Source: Pseudaminobacter soli (ex Li et al. 2025) | GTDB lineage: Bacteria; Pseudomonadota; Alphaproteobacteria; Rhizobiales; Rhizobiaceae | Length of the DNA stretch: 64,000 bases | Direction: 5' to 3' | Assembly (NCBI RefSeq): GCF_003012705.1 | Contig: NZ_PXYL01000022.1 | Location: 1-64,000 of the forward strand | Notes under the pieces: model-generated | Told to the model about the DNA's origin: nothing | Database searches by the model: none | Seen by the model: the letters and a program-made list of their open reading frames with translations, nothing else | Program-made: the position numbers and the translations under genes | Part shown: positions 1-7,735 of the stretch, piece by piece | Numbering within the stretch: position 1 is the first letter of the stretch | How the letters are laid out: each line of letters opens with the position of its first letter

Positions 1-103
1 CGGCAGCACCTGAATTGCTGACACGATCCTTTGTGCTCATCGTTAGAGCCTGGAGCTTGCTATCCGGGGTACTTTCTTGCGCTTGACAGTTCCCGCCCCA
101 AAA

Positions 104-139
104 GAGAAGCCCGCCGCCTCGGGTGAGACGACGGGCTCT
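104..139 (-). terminator. Probable intrinsic terminator of the leftmost operon
   Basis: Read on the minus strand, an inverted repeat with arms AGCCCG and CGGGCT is followed by TTCTCTTTT. It lies about 25 bases past the stop of the 164-670 gene, which is where the leftward transcript should end. Seen directly; function inferred from hairpin plus T-tract. Confidence 0.6.
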
Positions 140-163
140 GAAGTGAATTGCACCGAGATAAGC

Positions 164-670
164 CTATCCTGCGATACGCCTAAATGTGTGGTGGCCAACC
201 GTCGGAGAGACGCTTTTTGCGGTGTCAACCCACGTCAGGACCACCATCGACATCCCGACTGAGAACACACGAATCAAAAGTGCCAGACCAGAGGTTATAG
301 CGAACAATAATGTAAATATTGGCGAAGCAGCCATCACTGCCTTCATGTGCAGTCCTATCAGCCGACGAGCATCTTCTCTCGCAAAAAATCGGCGATCTTC
401 CTCAGTCATATCTTTTCGTACGCGATCGGTTAACACGACGAACGGGAAGACGACCGCAGCAATAAGCATAAACCGCCAATCGAAGACGTCATCGACCAAG
501 GAGCTGACGAAAACTTTCTGATCCTCAGCCACTGTAGGATCGGCAAGAACACTGCGTACCAAGTCCGCAAACTCGTCCCGAGTACGTTGCGTTAGCTTAA
601 GAATTATGGCGCTAACAACCGGATAGCAAAATACAGCCACTATGGTGACAATCGCGATTGTAGACATCAA
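164..670 (-). CDS. Membrane protein of unknown function, 168 aa
   Basis: I do not recognise the family. The protein has an N-terminal hydrophobic segment (about residues 3-22), a second near residues 68-85, and one or two more in the C-terminal third (about 112-145), separated by charged stretches (DRVRKDMTEEDRRFF). It overlaps the upstream 667-1104 gene by four bases, so the two are probably co-transcribed and end at the hairpin at 104-139. The DNA here is visibly AT-richer than the structural genes, as is typical of late-acquired prophage cargo. A role in superinfection exclusion or envelope change is only a guess from position and topology. Confidence 0.6.
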   Translation of the reverse strand: MMSTIAIVTIVAVFCYPVVSAIILKLTQRTRDEFADLVRSVLADPTVAEDQKVFVSSLVDDVFDWRFMLIAAVVFPFVVLTDRVRKDMTEEDRRFFAREDARRLIGLHMKAVMAASPIFTLLFAITSGLALLIRVFSVGMSMVVLTWVDTAKSVSPTVGHHTFRRIAG

Positions 671-1104
671 ACGGCATCCCTTCTCCGCTTTCCCGCGCCT
701 ACAATATTCGGATTCCTCGTTTTGCTCACTGGAATCCGGCGCAGCGGTGTACCCTTCAAACGCTCATTATAGCGCAACTTTTCAGCGCGATATGTGACAT
801 CGTAGCAAATATAGTAAATGCCAAAATACAAAATAATTCCCAACACCGTCAAATCACGGTGTTCGACTAGAAATTTCGTTAGCTCGTCGGCGAAACCGAA
901 CAGCCAAGAGAGAACCTGGACCGAGCCAGCCGCGGCCACAAATTGAAGTCCGGCTTTCATAAGGAAAGTGCGCAAAGGAAAGATTCGCCCATCTGAAACG
1001 GGAAATCTATAGATATTGTAAGTGCAATTGCCAACTGGTCGAAATTTTATATTTGACAACAATTTGATTATTGCGGCAGTCGCCGACAAGCAAACATGGC
1101 TCAC
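667..1104 (-). CDS. Membrane protein of unknown function, start uncertain
   Basis: The open frame begins at a GTG (1104) and has an in-frame ATG at 960 that would give a 97-aa protein; neither has a convincing ribosome site. From residue 49 on there are two hydrophobic stretches (around LQFVAAAGSVQVLSWLFGF and LTVLGIILYFGIYYICY) and a very basic tail (KRRRDA). It overlaps the 164-670 gene by four bases. The DNA from about 960 to 1100 is AT-rich and could hold a promoter rather than coding sequence. No family recognised. Confidence 0.45.
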   Translation of the reverse strand: MSHVCLSATAAIIKLLSNIKFRPVGNCTYNIYRFPVSDGRIFPLRTFLMKAGLQFVAAAGSVQVLSWLFGFADELTKFLVEHRDLTVLGIILYFGIYYICYDVTYRAEKLRYNERLKGTPLRRIPVSKTRNPNIVGAGKRRRDAV

Positions 1105-1128
1105 GATTTCGGTCGCCGGCTCACCACA

Positions 1129-1350
1129 TCAGTGCGGCTGTTGCGCAATCTTCTCTATCCACTCCCTCGATGCTCGGGCCCCCTTCGCCCGGCGAGCATC
1201 AACCAGCAGATCGAGCGCGTAGGCCTCGGCCTCTTCTGGCGTCAGCGTGATCTCGAAATAGACGCTCGGTCCTTCTGTTTGGATTCGGGTGCATACGGTT
1301 TCTGGATCACGCGGCTGCCATACCCGCGGCAGCATGAGGCAACGGTTCAT
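1129..1350 (-). CDS. Small hypothetical protein, 73 aa
   Basis: A compact acidic/basic protein with an Ala-rich helix-forming centre (PEEAEAYALDLLVDARRAKGARAS) and no membrane segment. It sits between the phosphoesterase and the membrane-protein pair, on the same strand. I do not recognise it. Called coding because of its good codon use and an open frame that continues the operon. Confidence 0.45.
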   Translation of the reverse strand: MNRCLMLPRVWQPRDPETVCTRIQTEGPSVYFEITLTPEEAEAYALDLLVDARRAKGARASREWIEKIAQQPH

Positions 1351-1411
1351 CTACGCCTCTTGGTCTCGTATCTATGGATGTTCCAGCGGATGAGCAGGAA
1401 CAGCAGCCAGT

Positions 1412-2446
1412 TCACGCGTAGAGCTCTTCAAGCTCCAGCATCGAGATAAACTTGTCCGACTCGACGCGGCCACCACGCAGCCGGAGCTCGTGAATGCCGT
1501 AGGTGTAGCCGGTGGTGGCGCCGTCCGTGTATTTCGGCGTGTAGCCGTACGGCATGGCGCTGCCGAGATTGGTGATCGTGATCGAGTTGTTGATGCCGAT
1601 CTTCGGCACCGTGACGTGGTTGTTGCGGTGGGTGTGTCCGAATACGATGGAATGCGTGGCTTGGTTGCCGATCGTGTTTTCTGGGTAGCGACCGCCGATA
1701 GGCTTACCCATGATCGAGTGAGGGACATGGGTGAAGCCGACGCCCTCAAGGAACAGCCAATGCCGATATGGCGTCGTGCGCCATCGGTAGCGCGCGAAGA
1801 ACTGTTCCAGCTGCAGCGTGAGCGTCCCGGCAAGGTTCGGCGCCAACTCCTCGAGCCGCCAGACACGGAACTCGTGGTTGCCGAGGATCTCGTCATGGGG
1901 GATTTCGCCAGCAGCAACCTCGGAATGGTAGATGTCGAAGGCTTCCTCGCCGGCTCCGATATCGTCTTGGAAGGATGGGCGCTCTAGCTGGCCGGCAGAG
2001 CCGGGAGCGCTGTGGAACTCGCAACTCCCGATGTCGAAACAGTCGCCGATTTGAACCACGTTGTCTGGCCGCTTTGCCGCAACGTGGCGGCCGATCCAGC
2101 GCATGTGCTCGAAATCCATGCCCGGCTTGATATGCAGGTCGCCAATGGCGATCACCTTGCGGGCCGGGATGTCTTTGACGACGTTCGGATTGAAGGCCCT
2201 GACGCGGGCACGCGCCTTGAAGGTGTCCGGCTCGACGTCAGGGGTGTACGCCTCCTGATTGGTCTTCCTGTCGGCTTCCACGATCATCTGGATCCGCCGC
2301 CTGGCTGTCATCCGGTTCATGCCGGCAGCTTTCGCCAGACCGTTGTAATTCACGGACTGGTCGAGGCGGGTGAACTCTGGGAGAAGCTGGCGGATTCGGA
2401 GGAGATCGTCGGGGTCGGTCTTGGTCACACCGTCGGGGTTGGCCAT
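1412..2446 (-). CDS. Calcineurin-like metallophosphoesterase with N-terminal helix-turn-helix region
   Basis: Residues ~95-320 carry the metallophosphoesterase signature in order: GDLHIK, GDCFD, GNHE and GHTHR, i.e. the Asp, Asn and His ligands of a two-metal centre. Residues ~25-60 (YNGLAKAAGMNRMTARRRIQ) look like a helix-turn-helix, so it may bind DNA or RNA before cleaving a phosphodiester. Enzymes of this family hydrolyse nucleotides, nucleic acids or phosphoproteins; the substrate cannot be told here. It follows the lysis genes on the same strand, in the distal part of the late transcript. Confidence 0.8.
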   Translation of the reverse strand: MANPDGVTKTDPDDLLRIRQLLPEFTRLDQSVNYNGLAKAAGMNRMTARRRIQMIVEADRKTNQEAYTPDVEPDTFKARARVRAFNPNVVKDIPARKVIAIGDLHIKPGMDFEHMRWIGRHVAAKRPDNVVQIGDCFDIGSCEFHSAPGSAGQLERPSFQDDIGAGEEAFDIYHSEVAAGEIPHDEILGNHEFRVWRLEELAPNLAGTLTLQLEQFFARYRWRTTPYRHWLFLEGVGFTHVPHSIMGKPIGGRYPENTIGNQATHSIVFGHTHRNNHVTVPKIGINNSITITNLGSAMPYGYTPKYTDGATTGYTYGIHELRLRGGRVESDKFISMLELEELYA

Positions 2447-2458
2447 CTGCCCGCCCTC

Positions 2459-2701
2459 CTACTGTAGCCGCGCGTTTTGCTGCGCCTTCAGCGTGGCAAT
2501 ATCCTCGCGGATCGTCGTCAGCGTGTTGAGGATCTGCTGCTGCACCTGCGCATCGCGATCGGCGCCCTTCTCGACCACGGAAATCCGCATCTCGTGGTTT
2601 TCGATCGTGATGACGAGGCGGCTGTAGGCAACGAAGACCGAGCCGACCAAGGCAAGGATGGTCAGGACATGGCCGAGGTTGATGGTGGGATCGAACTTCA
2701 T
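2459..2701 (-). CDS. Small membrane-anchored coiled-coil protein of the lysis cassette
   Basis: 80 aa. A single hydrophobic segment (about residues 9-28, LGHVLTILALVGSVFVAYS) is followed by a heptad-like helix rich in Gln, Glu and Asp. The start chosen (2701) overlaps the stop of the spanin-like lipoprotein gene as ATGA, which supports translational coupling; a longer upstream frame is open but has no better start. Position directly after the endolysin and spanins makes a holin or holin accessory role possible, but one membrane segment plus a long coiled coil is not diagnostic. Confidence 0.6.
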   Translation of the reverse strand: MKFDPTINLGHVLTILALVGSVFVAYSRLVITIENHEMRISVVEKGADRDAQVQQQILNTLTTIREDIATLKAQQNARLQ

Positions 2702-2955
2702 GATCCTCTGCCCTCCCGGCCGTGTCTGGCGCATTCGCTGGCCGACCAGACGCCGGCACCGCAGAGACCCGCCGCCGTCTCGTCGATCTTGAGTTGGTCG
2801 GCCGGCGTCGCGCCCTTGGCGCCGATCAGCGATGTCCCCACGACCTTGCGCAGGCCGTCAGCGGTCACAGGAACCGGTTGCGAAGTCGAACAGGCCACTA
2901 GCATCATTGCAGCGACGCAGATCACCGCGCCATTTCTCAGCCGCATTACCCGCAT
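2698..2955 (-). CDS. o-spanin-like lipoprotein (Rz1 position)
   Basis: The N-terminus is a lipoprotein signal: basic MRVMRLRNG, hydrophobic core, then lipobox LVAC with the lipidated Cys near residue 22, followed by a Ser/Pro-rich mature start. The gene begins inside the 3' end of the neighbouring i-spanin-like gene in another frame (98-bp overlap), the arrangement typical of Rz/Rz1. Such proteins bridge to the inner-membrane partner and help disrupt the outer membrane at lysis. Start could be 2955 or 2946. Confidence 0.7.
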   Translation of the reverse strand: MRVMRLRNGAVICVAAMMLVACSTSQPVPVTADGLRKVVGTSLIGAKGATPADQLKIDETAAGLCGAGVWSASECARHGREGRGS

Positions 2956-3091
2956 TGGTGTTCTCCAAGTTGATTTTCTGGATGAACTTGACCTGCTCGA
3001 TCGAGCGGCCAGTGCGATAGGCTTGCCAATGGGTGAAGGTCAGGAGGAGGACGGCCGCGACCGCAGCGCCAGCGATGATGTAGCCTTTCAT
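2858..3091 (-). CDS. i-spanin-like inner-membrane protein (Rz position)
   Basis: 77 aa with an N-terminal membrane anchor (about residues 4-20, YIIAGAAVAAVLLLTFT) and a charged, helix-forming periplasmic part. It overlaps the endolysin gene by four bases (ATGA) upstream and contains the start of the lipoprotein gene near its 3' end. Topology and nesting fit a short i-spanin; it is shorter than lambda Rz, so the identification rests on context. Confidence 0.65.
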   Translation of the reverse strand: MKGYIIAGAAVAAVLLLTFTHWQAYRTGRSIEQVKFIQKINLENTNAGNAAEKWRGDLRRCNDASGLFDFATGSCDR

Positions 3092-4173
3092 GCCGACACG
3101 TCCCCCTCATGGGTCTGACGGCTCTTCCACCAGCCCCAGATGCCATAGAGGGTTAGGCCGACGCCGATGAGGCTGGCACCTGTCAGCATGGCGTTGGCGG
3201 CCGTCTTGGCGATCTCTGCGTCAAGGCCGAGCAGATGGCCTGCGGCCTCGGTGACCTGATCACGAACTGCAATGGCCGCGATGACAAGACCGCCGCCCTT
3301 GGTGGCGCTACGCACCTCCTGCACATCTTGGGCGGGGATGGAGCCTACGGCCTCGCTGGGTGCCGCCTTGAACTGCGCCAGCGCGCGCATGGTCTCGGGA
3401 CCGGCCACACCGTCGATCGTCAGGCCGCGCGCCTTCTGGAAGGCCATCACCGCCTTCTTGGTGGTCGGGCCATAATCGCCGTCGACCTTCACCGGATAAC
3501 CGGCGCGGACCAGGAGGCCCTGCAGTTCGCGCACCTTGGCGCCCTGCGAGCCCATGCGCAGCATGCCGGAGGCGACCGAGGCAGGAGCCTTTCCAGTCTT
3601 GCTCGCATAGGCCTTGGCCATCCGCAGGTGGTAGCCGTCCTTGATGCCGGCCGGGCCGTTGTAGCCGCGGGTGAAGGCGGAAAAGTCCTTGCGCTGCAAT
3701 TCGTCGACCAGCCCGAAGGCTTCGATGTAGCGCACCATGATCTCGACCTGCCCGGCGACGCTCTCGCGCGCCTTGGCGACAAGCGCGTCGACCGAGGCGA
3801 ACCGCAGCTTCTGCCAGTGGGCGCCCATGACCTGGCCGACGCCGTAGCTGGCGCTCTCGTAGGCTGCTTGTCGGTTGATGCGCGAGGCGTCGACCAGCAT
3901 CTGCCAGCGCTTGACCTGCGAGGCCGGATTCTTGATCGCCCCGGCGCGCGGGCTGGCCAGTCCCTTTCTGCGTGCCTCGTCGCGTTCGTCGCCGGTCAGG
4001 CGCTGGTCGAAATAGTGCCCCTCCCAGCGGATCAGCGGTTCCTTGCGGCCCTTGATCAGTTCGAAGGTCCGCCCGTCGCTCTCGATCTCGATCACGGCGA
4101 ACAGAATGGCATCCTCGACATTGAGGCGCGTGGCATGGGCCCGCACCGCGTTCACGGTCTGCTGGTCGAACAT
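3088..4173 (-). CDS. Endolysin: N-acetylmuramidase with peptidoglycan-binding domain and C-terminal membrane segments
   Basis: 361 aa in three parts. Residues ~15-195 match the phage N-acetylmuramidase family (DUF3380 type), with the likely catalytic Glu in FAVIEIESDGR and conserved RWEGHYF and YGVGQVMG. Residues ~205-265 are a PG_binding_1 domain (GSQGAKVRELQGLL, DGDYGPTTKKAVMAFQ). Residues ~285-305 and ~325-350 are hydrophobic, a membrane-active tail unusual for a soluble endolysin. It would cleave the glycan strand between MurNAc and GlcNAc. The spanin-like genes follow with ATGA overlaps, forming the lysis operon. Confidence 0.9.
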   Translation of the reverse strand: MFDQQTVNAVRAHATRLNVEDAILFAVIEIESDGRTFELIKGRKEPLIRWEGHYFDQRLTGDERDEARRKGLASPRAGAIKNPASQVKRWQMLVDASRINRQAAYESASYGVGQVMGAHWQKLRFASVDALVAKARESVAGQVEIMVRYIEAFGLVDELQRKDFSAFTRGYNGPAGIKDGYHLRMAKAYASKTGKAPASVASGMLRMGSQGAKVRELQGLLVRAGYPVKVDGDYGPTTKKAVMAFQKARGLTIDGVAGPETMRALAQFKAAPSEAVGSIPAQDVQEVRSATKGGGLVIAAIAVRDQVTEAAGHLLGLDAEIAKTAANAMLTGASLIGVGLTLYGIWGWWKSRQTHEGDVSA

Positions 4174-4236
4174 GGCATGTCCTTGCGGTGATTGAAGGTT
4201 GTGTGGGGCGGAATAGATTCAGGCGAAGGAGGTTCA

Positions 4237-4404
4237 ATGAACCCGAAGCCAGACCCCGAACGCGACGATGGCTACCGCCGCTGGCCCTACTGGATCATGC
4301 TAGGAATCGTGGCGGTCTTCATCGTCTGGGCACTGCTATCCATGGGTGGGGACCGCATGTCGGCTGTCACGAAGTCAGGTGACGTCCCGCAAAGAGTGGA
4401 ATGA
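4237..4404 (+). CDS. Small single-pass membrane protein, 55 aa
   Basis: The start is fixed by a near-consensus ribosome site AAGGAGG at 4227-4233, four bases before the ATG. The peptide has a charged N-terminus (NPKPDPERDDGYRRWPYW), one hydrophobic helix (IMLGIVAVFIVWALLSMGG) and a short polar tail. It is on the plus strand, opposite to the surrounding late genes, so it is likely an independently expressed moron. Function unknown. Confidence 0.65.
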   Translation: MNPKPDPERDDGYRRWPYWIMLGIVAVFIVWALLSMGGDRMSAVTKSGDVPQRVE

Positions 4405-4510
4405 CGCCACCGTGGCGCGTGATCGTTACCGGTTAAGGTTACGTTGGGGCTGGTGCGGCGCAGCGTTGTTGGAGCTGGTATAAGTCCCTAATCCCCGACC
4501 ACCGTCGGGT

Positions 4511-4570
4511 CAGGCCCGGCCCTCGCAGACCCACAAGCCACACTTCTGCAGGAGGCCGGGCCAACTTGCT
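4511..4570. repeat. Direct repeat copy 1 with internal hairpin
   Basis: A 60-base unit beginning CAGGCCCGGC and ending GGCCGGGCCAACTTGCT. Its ends GGCCCGGC and GCCGGGCC can pair as a hairpin enclosing about 30 bases that include TGCAGGAGG. A diverged second copy is at 4859-4922. See findings. Confidence 0.6.
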
Positions 4571-4641
4571 TTTGCGGTGAGCCCGAACCCAGCAACTGAC
4601 AATGCGTGTTCTTACGCGTGAATCGGCGCTACTACTGGCGC

Positions 4642-4731
4642 ATGAACACTCGCCACATTCTGCTGCTGGTTTGCATCGCCTTGATCGCTCTACTCGCGAT
4701 CTACCTCATTGCACCGGTCGGCATGCCGTAG
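4642..4731 (+). CDS. Tiny hydrophobic membrane peptide, 29 aa
   Basis: ATG at 4642 to TAG at 4729-4731. The peptide is basic at its start (MNTRH) and then almost wholly hydrophobic (ILLLVCIALIALLAIYLIA), ending PVGMP, so it would span the inner membrane once. It lies between the two hairpin repeats. No strong ribosome site is visible, so expression is uncertain, but the composition is not that of random sequence. Confidence 0.5.
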   Translation: MNTRHILLLVCIALIALLAIYLIAPVGMP

Positions 4732-4858
4732 CTGAATGCCACGGAATCGACTGTGACCGCTGTGAGGCGTGATTGTTGCTGTTAATTCTGTGAAAGAGTC
4801 CGTCTGCTGCGATCTTGCCGCTGCTATGAATGTCGAGCCTCGATTCACCCAATCGGGG

Positions 4859-4922
4859 CAGGCCCGGCTTTTCGCAGGCCCCCCACACCCCCTAGCCTTG
4901 CAGGAGGTCGGGCCACCTTGCT
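4859..4922. repeat. Direct repeat copy 2 with internal hairpin
   Basis: Diverged copy of the 4511-4570 unit: it begins CAGGCCCGGC and ends GTCGGGCCACCTTGCT, keeps the central TGCAGGAGG and the pairing ends, with a different loop. The rest of 4732-5131 shows no gene or other structure I can support. Confidence 0.6.
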
Positions 4923-5131
4923 GATTATGATCGGTTTTGCCGATGAGGGGATGAGACCCGGAACCGGTCTGCAGCTGACGGGCAAGCGACTGGCTCCGAG
5001 TCTCATGCTGCTTCGGGGGGCAGCGATTAATAGTTGCCGAAAGATGCCGAGCGGCACAACGCGATCGTAGGATAAGCCAGCACGTCCATTTGTGTTAGGC
5101 GAAGGCAACCACTTTCCGGTTTCCGCAAGTG

Positions 5132-6163
5132 TTAGACGACTTCCAGCCCTATTTGCGCGGCGTTGACGCCGGCTGCGGTCCAAGCGGCCGAGGTGCTCGG
5201 GTCCGTCATGAAAGCCTGCTGGATGTTGCGGTAGGCGGTGCCGCCGATCTCCACCGTGTCGCCGTTTGCGGTCGAGGTAGAGCGCTTGGCCTTGGCACGG
5301 ACGTTGATTGTGCCGCCACCTTCGGCTCGCACGTGGCTATTCACGACCACCGCCGTGATCGTCGTCGGCGTCGTTGCAAGGTCGGCGAAGTTGTACAGGT
5401 CTATGGTGCCGGACGTACCGGTATAGACATAGGACGTATCCCCATCCGCCGCGGTCTCGGCCACCGCCTGCCAGTTTGTTGCCGCGCCGAAGCGCTGCAT
5501 AGCTGCACTATCGCCAGCTGCGTTCGGGCGCAGCGTGTCAATCTGGCGAACGCCAATTGGCGATGTAGTCGGGCCGGAGCCGGCGACGTTGTCCCAGGTA
5601 AACGTGTCGTCCACTATGATAGCCGCGCCGATGGAGCGATAGCTGATCCGCGCCGTGCCGTTGTTTGAGGTATTTGGCCCGCCAACAACACCGGTGAGCA
5701 CCTGTGTGCCATCAACCCAGACGGAATAGGATCCAAGCGTAATGGCATTGGACTTTGACAACGAAACCTCGATGTGATGCCAGGAGTTGTCGCAGATATT
5801 TGCGGTCGAAACGCTGCCTATGACGGTCGCGGATGTCGCTAGGCCAAGCGTCCCATCGGACCCGACCGCTAGCCCGCCGGTGAGGGTGCCTACATCATCG
5901 GTGAACAGCATGAAAGCCTGTGCGCTGGATGGCGCGCTGGAGATCTTCACCCAAAACATGTGATAGGTGACGGTCGTGGCATTCGAGGATGTCCGATAGG
6001 ACTTGGTGATCAAATTACCAGCCGCGCCGGTGTTCTTGATACACCCGCCGCCGTTGACGCCCTCGCTGCCGTTCCATGTCCAGCCTGTGCCGATAGTCCA
6101 GCCCTTGTTGGCGAGGTCGGCCGTTGCCGCGCAGCTGTCGAATCCGTCCGCAAATCTGTACAT
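5132..6163 (-). CDS. Tail fibre/adhesin-like protein with concanavalin-type lectin fold
   Basis: 343 aa. Residues ~1-205 look like a LamG/concanavalin-A-like beta-sandwich (FADGFDS, SYRTSSNATTVTYHMFWVK, DNSWHHIEVSLS, YSVWVDGTQVLTG); the C-terminal third is Thr/Ala-rich and strand-rich. The start at 6163 overlaps the previous gene's stop as TAATG; a much longer open frame upstream is a shadow of the neighbour. It is the last of the tail-tip genes before lysis and probably binds a cell-surface glycan. Ligand unknown. Confidence 0.65.
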   Translation of the reverse strand: MYRFADGFDSCAATADLANKGWTIGTGWTWNGSEGVNGGGCIKNTGAAGNLITKSYRTSSNATTVTYHMFWVKISSAPSSAQAFMLFTDDVGTLTGGLAVGSDGTLGLATSATVIGSVSTANICDNSWHHIEVSLSKSNAITLGSYSVWVDGTQVLTGVVGGPNTSNNGTARISYRSIGAAIIVDDTFTWDNVAGSGPTTSPIGVRQIDTLRPNAAGDSAAMQRFGAATNWQAVAETAADGDTSYVYTGTSGTIDLYNFADLATTPTTITAVVVNSHVRAEGGGTINVRAKAKRSTSTANGDTVEIGGTAYRNIQQAFMTDPSTSAAWTAAGVNAAQIGLEVV

Positions 6164-7638
6164 TAGGTAACGCTCCTTATGATCTCGACATAGGTCTGGG
6201 TCTTGCGAACAACGCCCGGATATTTCGCCACGACTTCCGCATAGGTCTGGGTGTTGCGGAGCCTGCCGGGCTGCTTGGCGATGATTTCGGCATAGCTTTG
6301 AGTGTTGCGAACTCGGCCCGGCTGCTTGGCGATGATTTCGGCATAGGTCTGGGTGTTCACTGCGGCATTCGCCGAGACCGGGAAGCCCAGATCCTCGAAC
6401 CGGTTGATGGTGATCGCGAAGACGCCCTTGTCCGAATTGGTGAAATAGCCGCCGGGGCCGAACTGCAGAGCCGACACGGGATCGGCGAGCGGGACCGGCA
6501 CGGCGGCGGTGTATTCCACGCCCCATGTCACCCCATCCGCCGAAGATGACAGCGCGTAGGTCTTGCCGTTGGAGGAAATCGCCAGCTTCAACCAGTTCGG
6601 CCCGTCCTTGGCGCCGTGAGCGGCTAGGCCGTCATTGGTGGCGGTGAACTGGTTTGCCTTGCGGAAATCGCCGTAGATCTTCGACCGCAGCATCTTGGCC
6701 GGATTGGCACCGTCGCCGCGCAAGCCCACCATGTGGAAGTTGTTGCCGGACTTGAAGGCGAAGCCGATCGCCGCCTCTCGGCCCTGCTTGTTCATGCCAG
6801 ACCAGTCGGCCTGGTACTTCATGATGTAGACAGAGCCTGGCTTGGGAATGTCCCAATCGCGCAGGAAGGTGGCCGAGCCGCCGTTCTTGCCGGTGATCTT
6901 CAGGCCGTCTTGCGTGACCTGCTGGACCGGGGGGCTTTCATAACCACCGCTGTCGGTCTCCGGGTCCGTTGGGTTTGGCACGATGATCTCGCCACCGTCG
7001 CCGCCGATTCCGGGGTCTACTGGTGGTGGTGTATCGACCGCCTGAATGGTCAGCGCGAAATCCTGCTGACAGGACGTGCCCCAGGCATCTGTCACCTTGA
7101 GCCGGAAAGGATAGCTACCACTAGCCGAGAAAGCCAAGGCAAGGTGCAACTCCTTGCCGTTCTTGATGGTCAACTTTCCGCCGGGATCAGAGACAATGGC
7201 AAAGCTCGCCGCCGGGTCCTTGCCGCCGATCATGAACATGGTGGCGATCAGGCCGAGCGCCGCATCCTGTCGCGCTGTGTCAGTGGAGAGCGCGATTCCC
7301 GAGAGCGCTGGAACAACGGCATCCGTCGGCTCTGATATCGCCGTGGCCTGCCCGCCTGCCGAGATGGCAGTGACGGCCACGCGCATCCCGAAGCCTTGTT
7401 CGGCCTCTGTCGGCTGATAGGTCGCGGCATTCGCGCCATCGATCTCGACGCCATCGCGGCGCCACTGAAAGGCAAAGCTGTCGATGCTGGAGCCCTTGCC
7501 GTCCCATTGGCCTGTATTGGCCGCCAGCTTCTTGCCAACGTAAGGCGTGCCTGCGATCTGCGGCGAAGCCAGGTTTTCGGGCGGATTCTTTCGACCTCCG
7601 CCGCGAGCGCAGCCGAGCCCTAATGTCAGACCGAGCAT
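6163..7638 (-). CDS. Large tail-tip/fibre protein with Ig-like, lectin-like and 17-residue repeat regions
   Basis: 491 aa. The N-terminus MLGLTLGLGCARGGG could be a lipoprotein-like or simply a Gly-rich start. Residues ~25-110 resemble a bacterial Ig-like domain (GTPYVGKKLAANTGQWDG), followed by another strand-rich domain to ~200, a Pro/Gly linker (~205-235), and a LamG-like domain to ~420. The last 65 residues are four near-identical 17-residue repeats. Next to 5132-6163 it is likely part of the receptor-binding apparatus. Confidence 0.65.
   Translation of the reverse strand: MLGLTLGLGCARGGGRKNPPENLASPQIAGTPYVGKKLAANTGQWDGKGSSIDSFAFQWRRDGVEIDGANAATYQPTEAEQGFGMRVAVTAISAGGQATAISEPTDAVVPALSGIALSTDTARQDAALGLIATMFMIGGKDPAASFAIVSDPGGKLTIKNGKELHLALAFSASGSYPFRLKVTDAWGTSCQQDFALTIQAVDTPPPVDPGIGGDGGEIIVPNPTDPETDSGGYESPPVQQVTQDGLKITGKNGGSATFLRDWDIPKPGSVYIMKYQADWSGMNKQGREAAIGFAFKSGNNFHMVGLRGDGANPAKMLRSKIYGDFRKANQFTATNDGLAAHGAKDGPNWLKLAISSNGKTYALSSSADGVTWGVEYTAAVPVPLADPVSALQFGPGGYFTNSDKGVFAITINRFEDLGFPVSANAAVNTQTYAEIIAKQPGRVRNTQSYAEIIAKQPGRLRNTQTYAEVVAKYPGVVRKTQTYVEIIRSVT
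6178..6366 (-). repeat. Tandem 51-bp coding repeats (about 3.7 copies)
   Basis: Within the 3' end of the 6163-7638 gene, units of 51 bases encode NTQTYAEIIAKQPGRVR, NTQSYAEIIAKQPGRLR, NTQTYAEVVAKYPGVVR and a truncated KTQTYVEIIRSVT. The two central units are also nearly identical in DNA, which suggests recent duplication. Confidence 0.85.
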
Positions 7639-7654
7639 GATTATCCTACAGCGT

Positions 7655-7735
7655 TCAGGAGGATGGATTGGGCGGAGTGCCGGCGGCCGGCGGCCTTGTC
7701 AGGCCGAGACCGAGGCCGAGGGAGAGCCCGCGCAT
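7655..7735 (-). CDS. Possible 26-aa Gly/Leu/Pro-rich peptide
   Basis: ATG at 7735 overlaps the stop of the 7735-8040 gene as ATGA. The peptide begins MRGLSLGLGLGLTRPP and ends PNPSS. Its first residues resemble the start of the next gene (MLGLTLGLG), so the two may be related leaders. Too short to be certain; included because of the coupled start. Confidence 0.3.
   Translation of the reverse strand: MRGLSLGLGLGLTRPPAAGTPPNPSS

Noticed and set aside
5132-6526. 464-aa open frame reaching upstream of the lectin-like protein
   Set aside because: The first 121 residues lie over the end of the 6163-7638 gene in another frame; the coupled TAATG start at 6163 explains the real gene.
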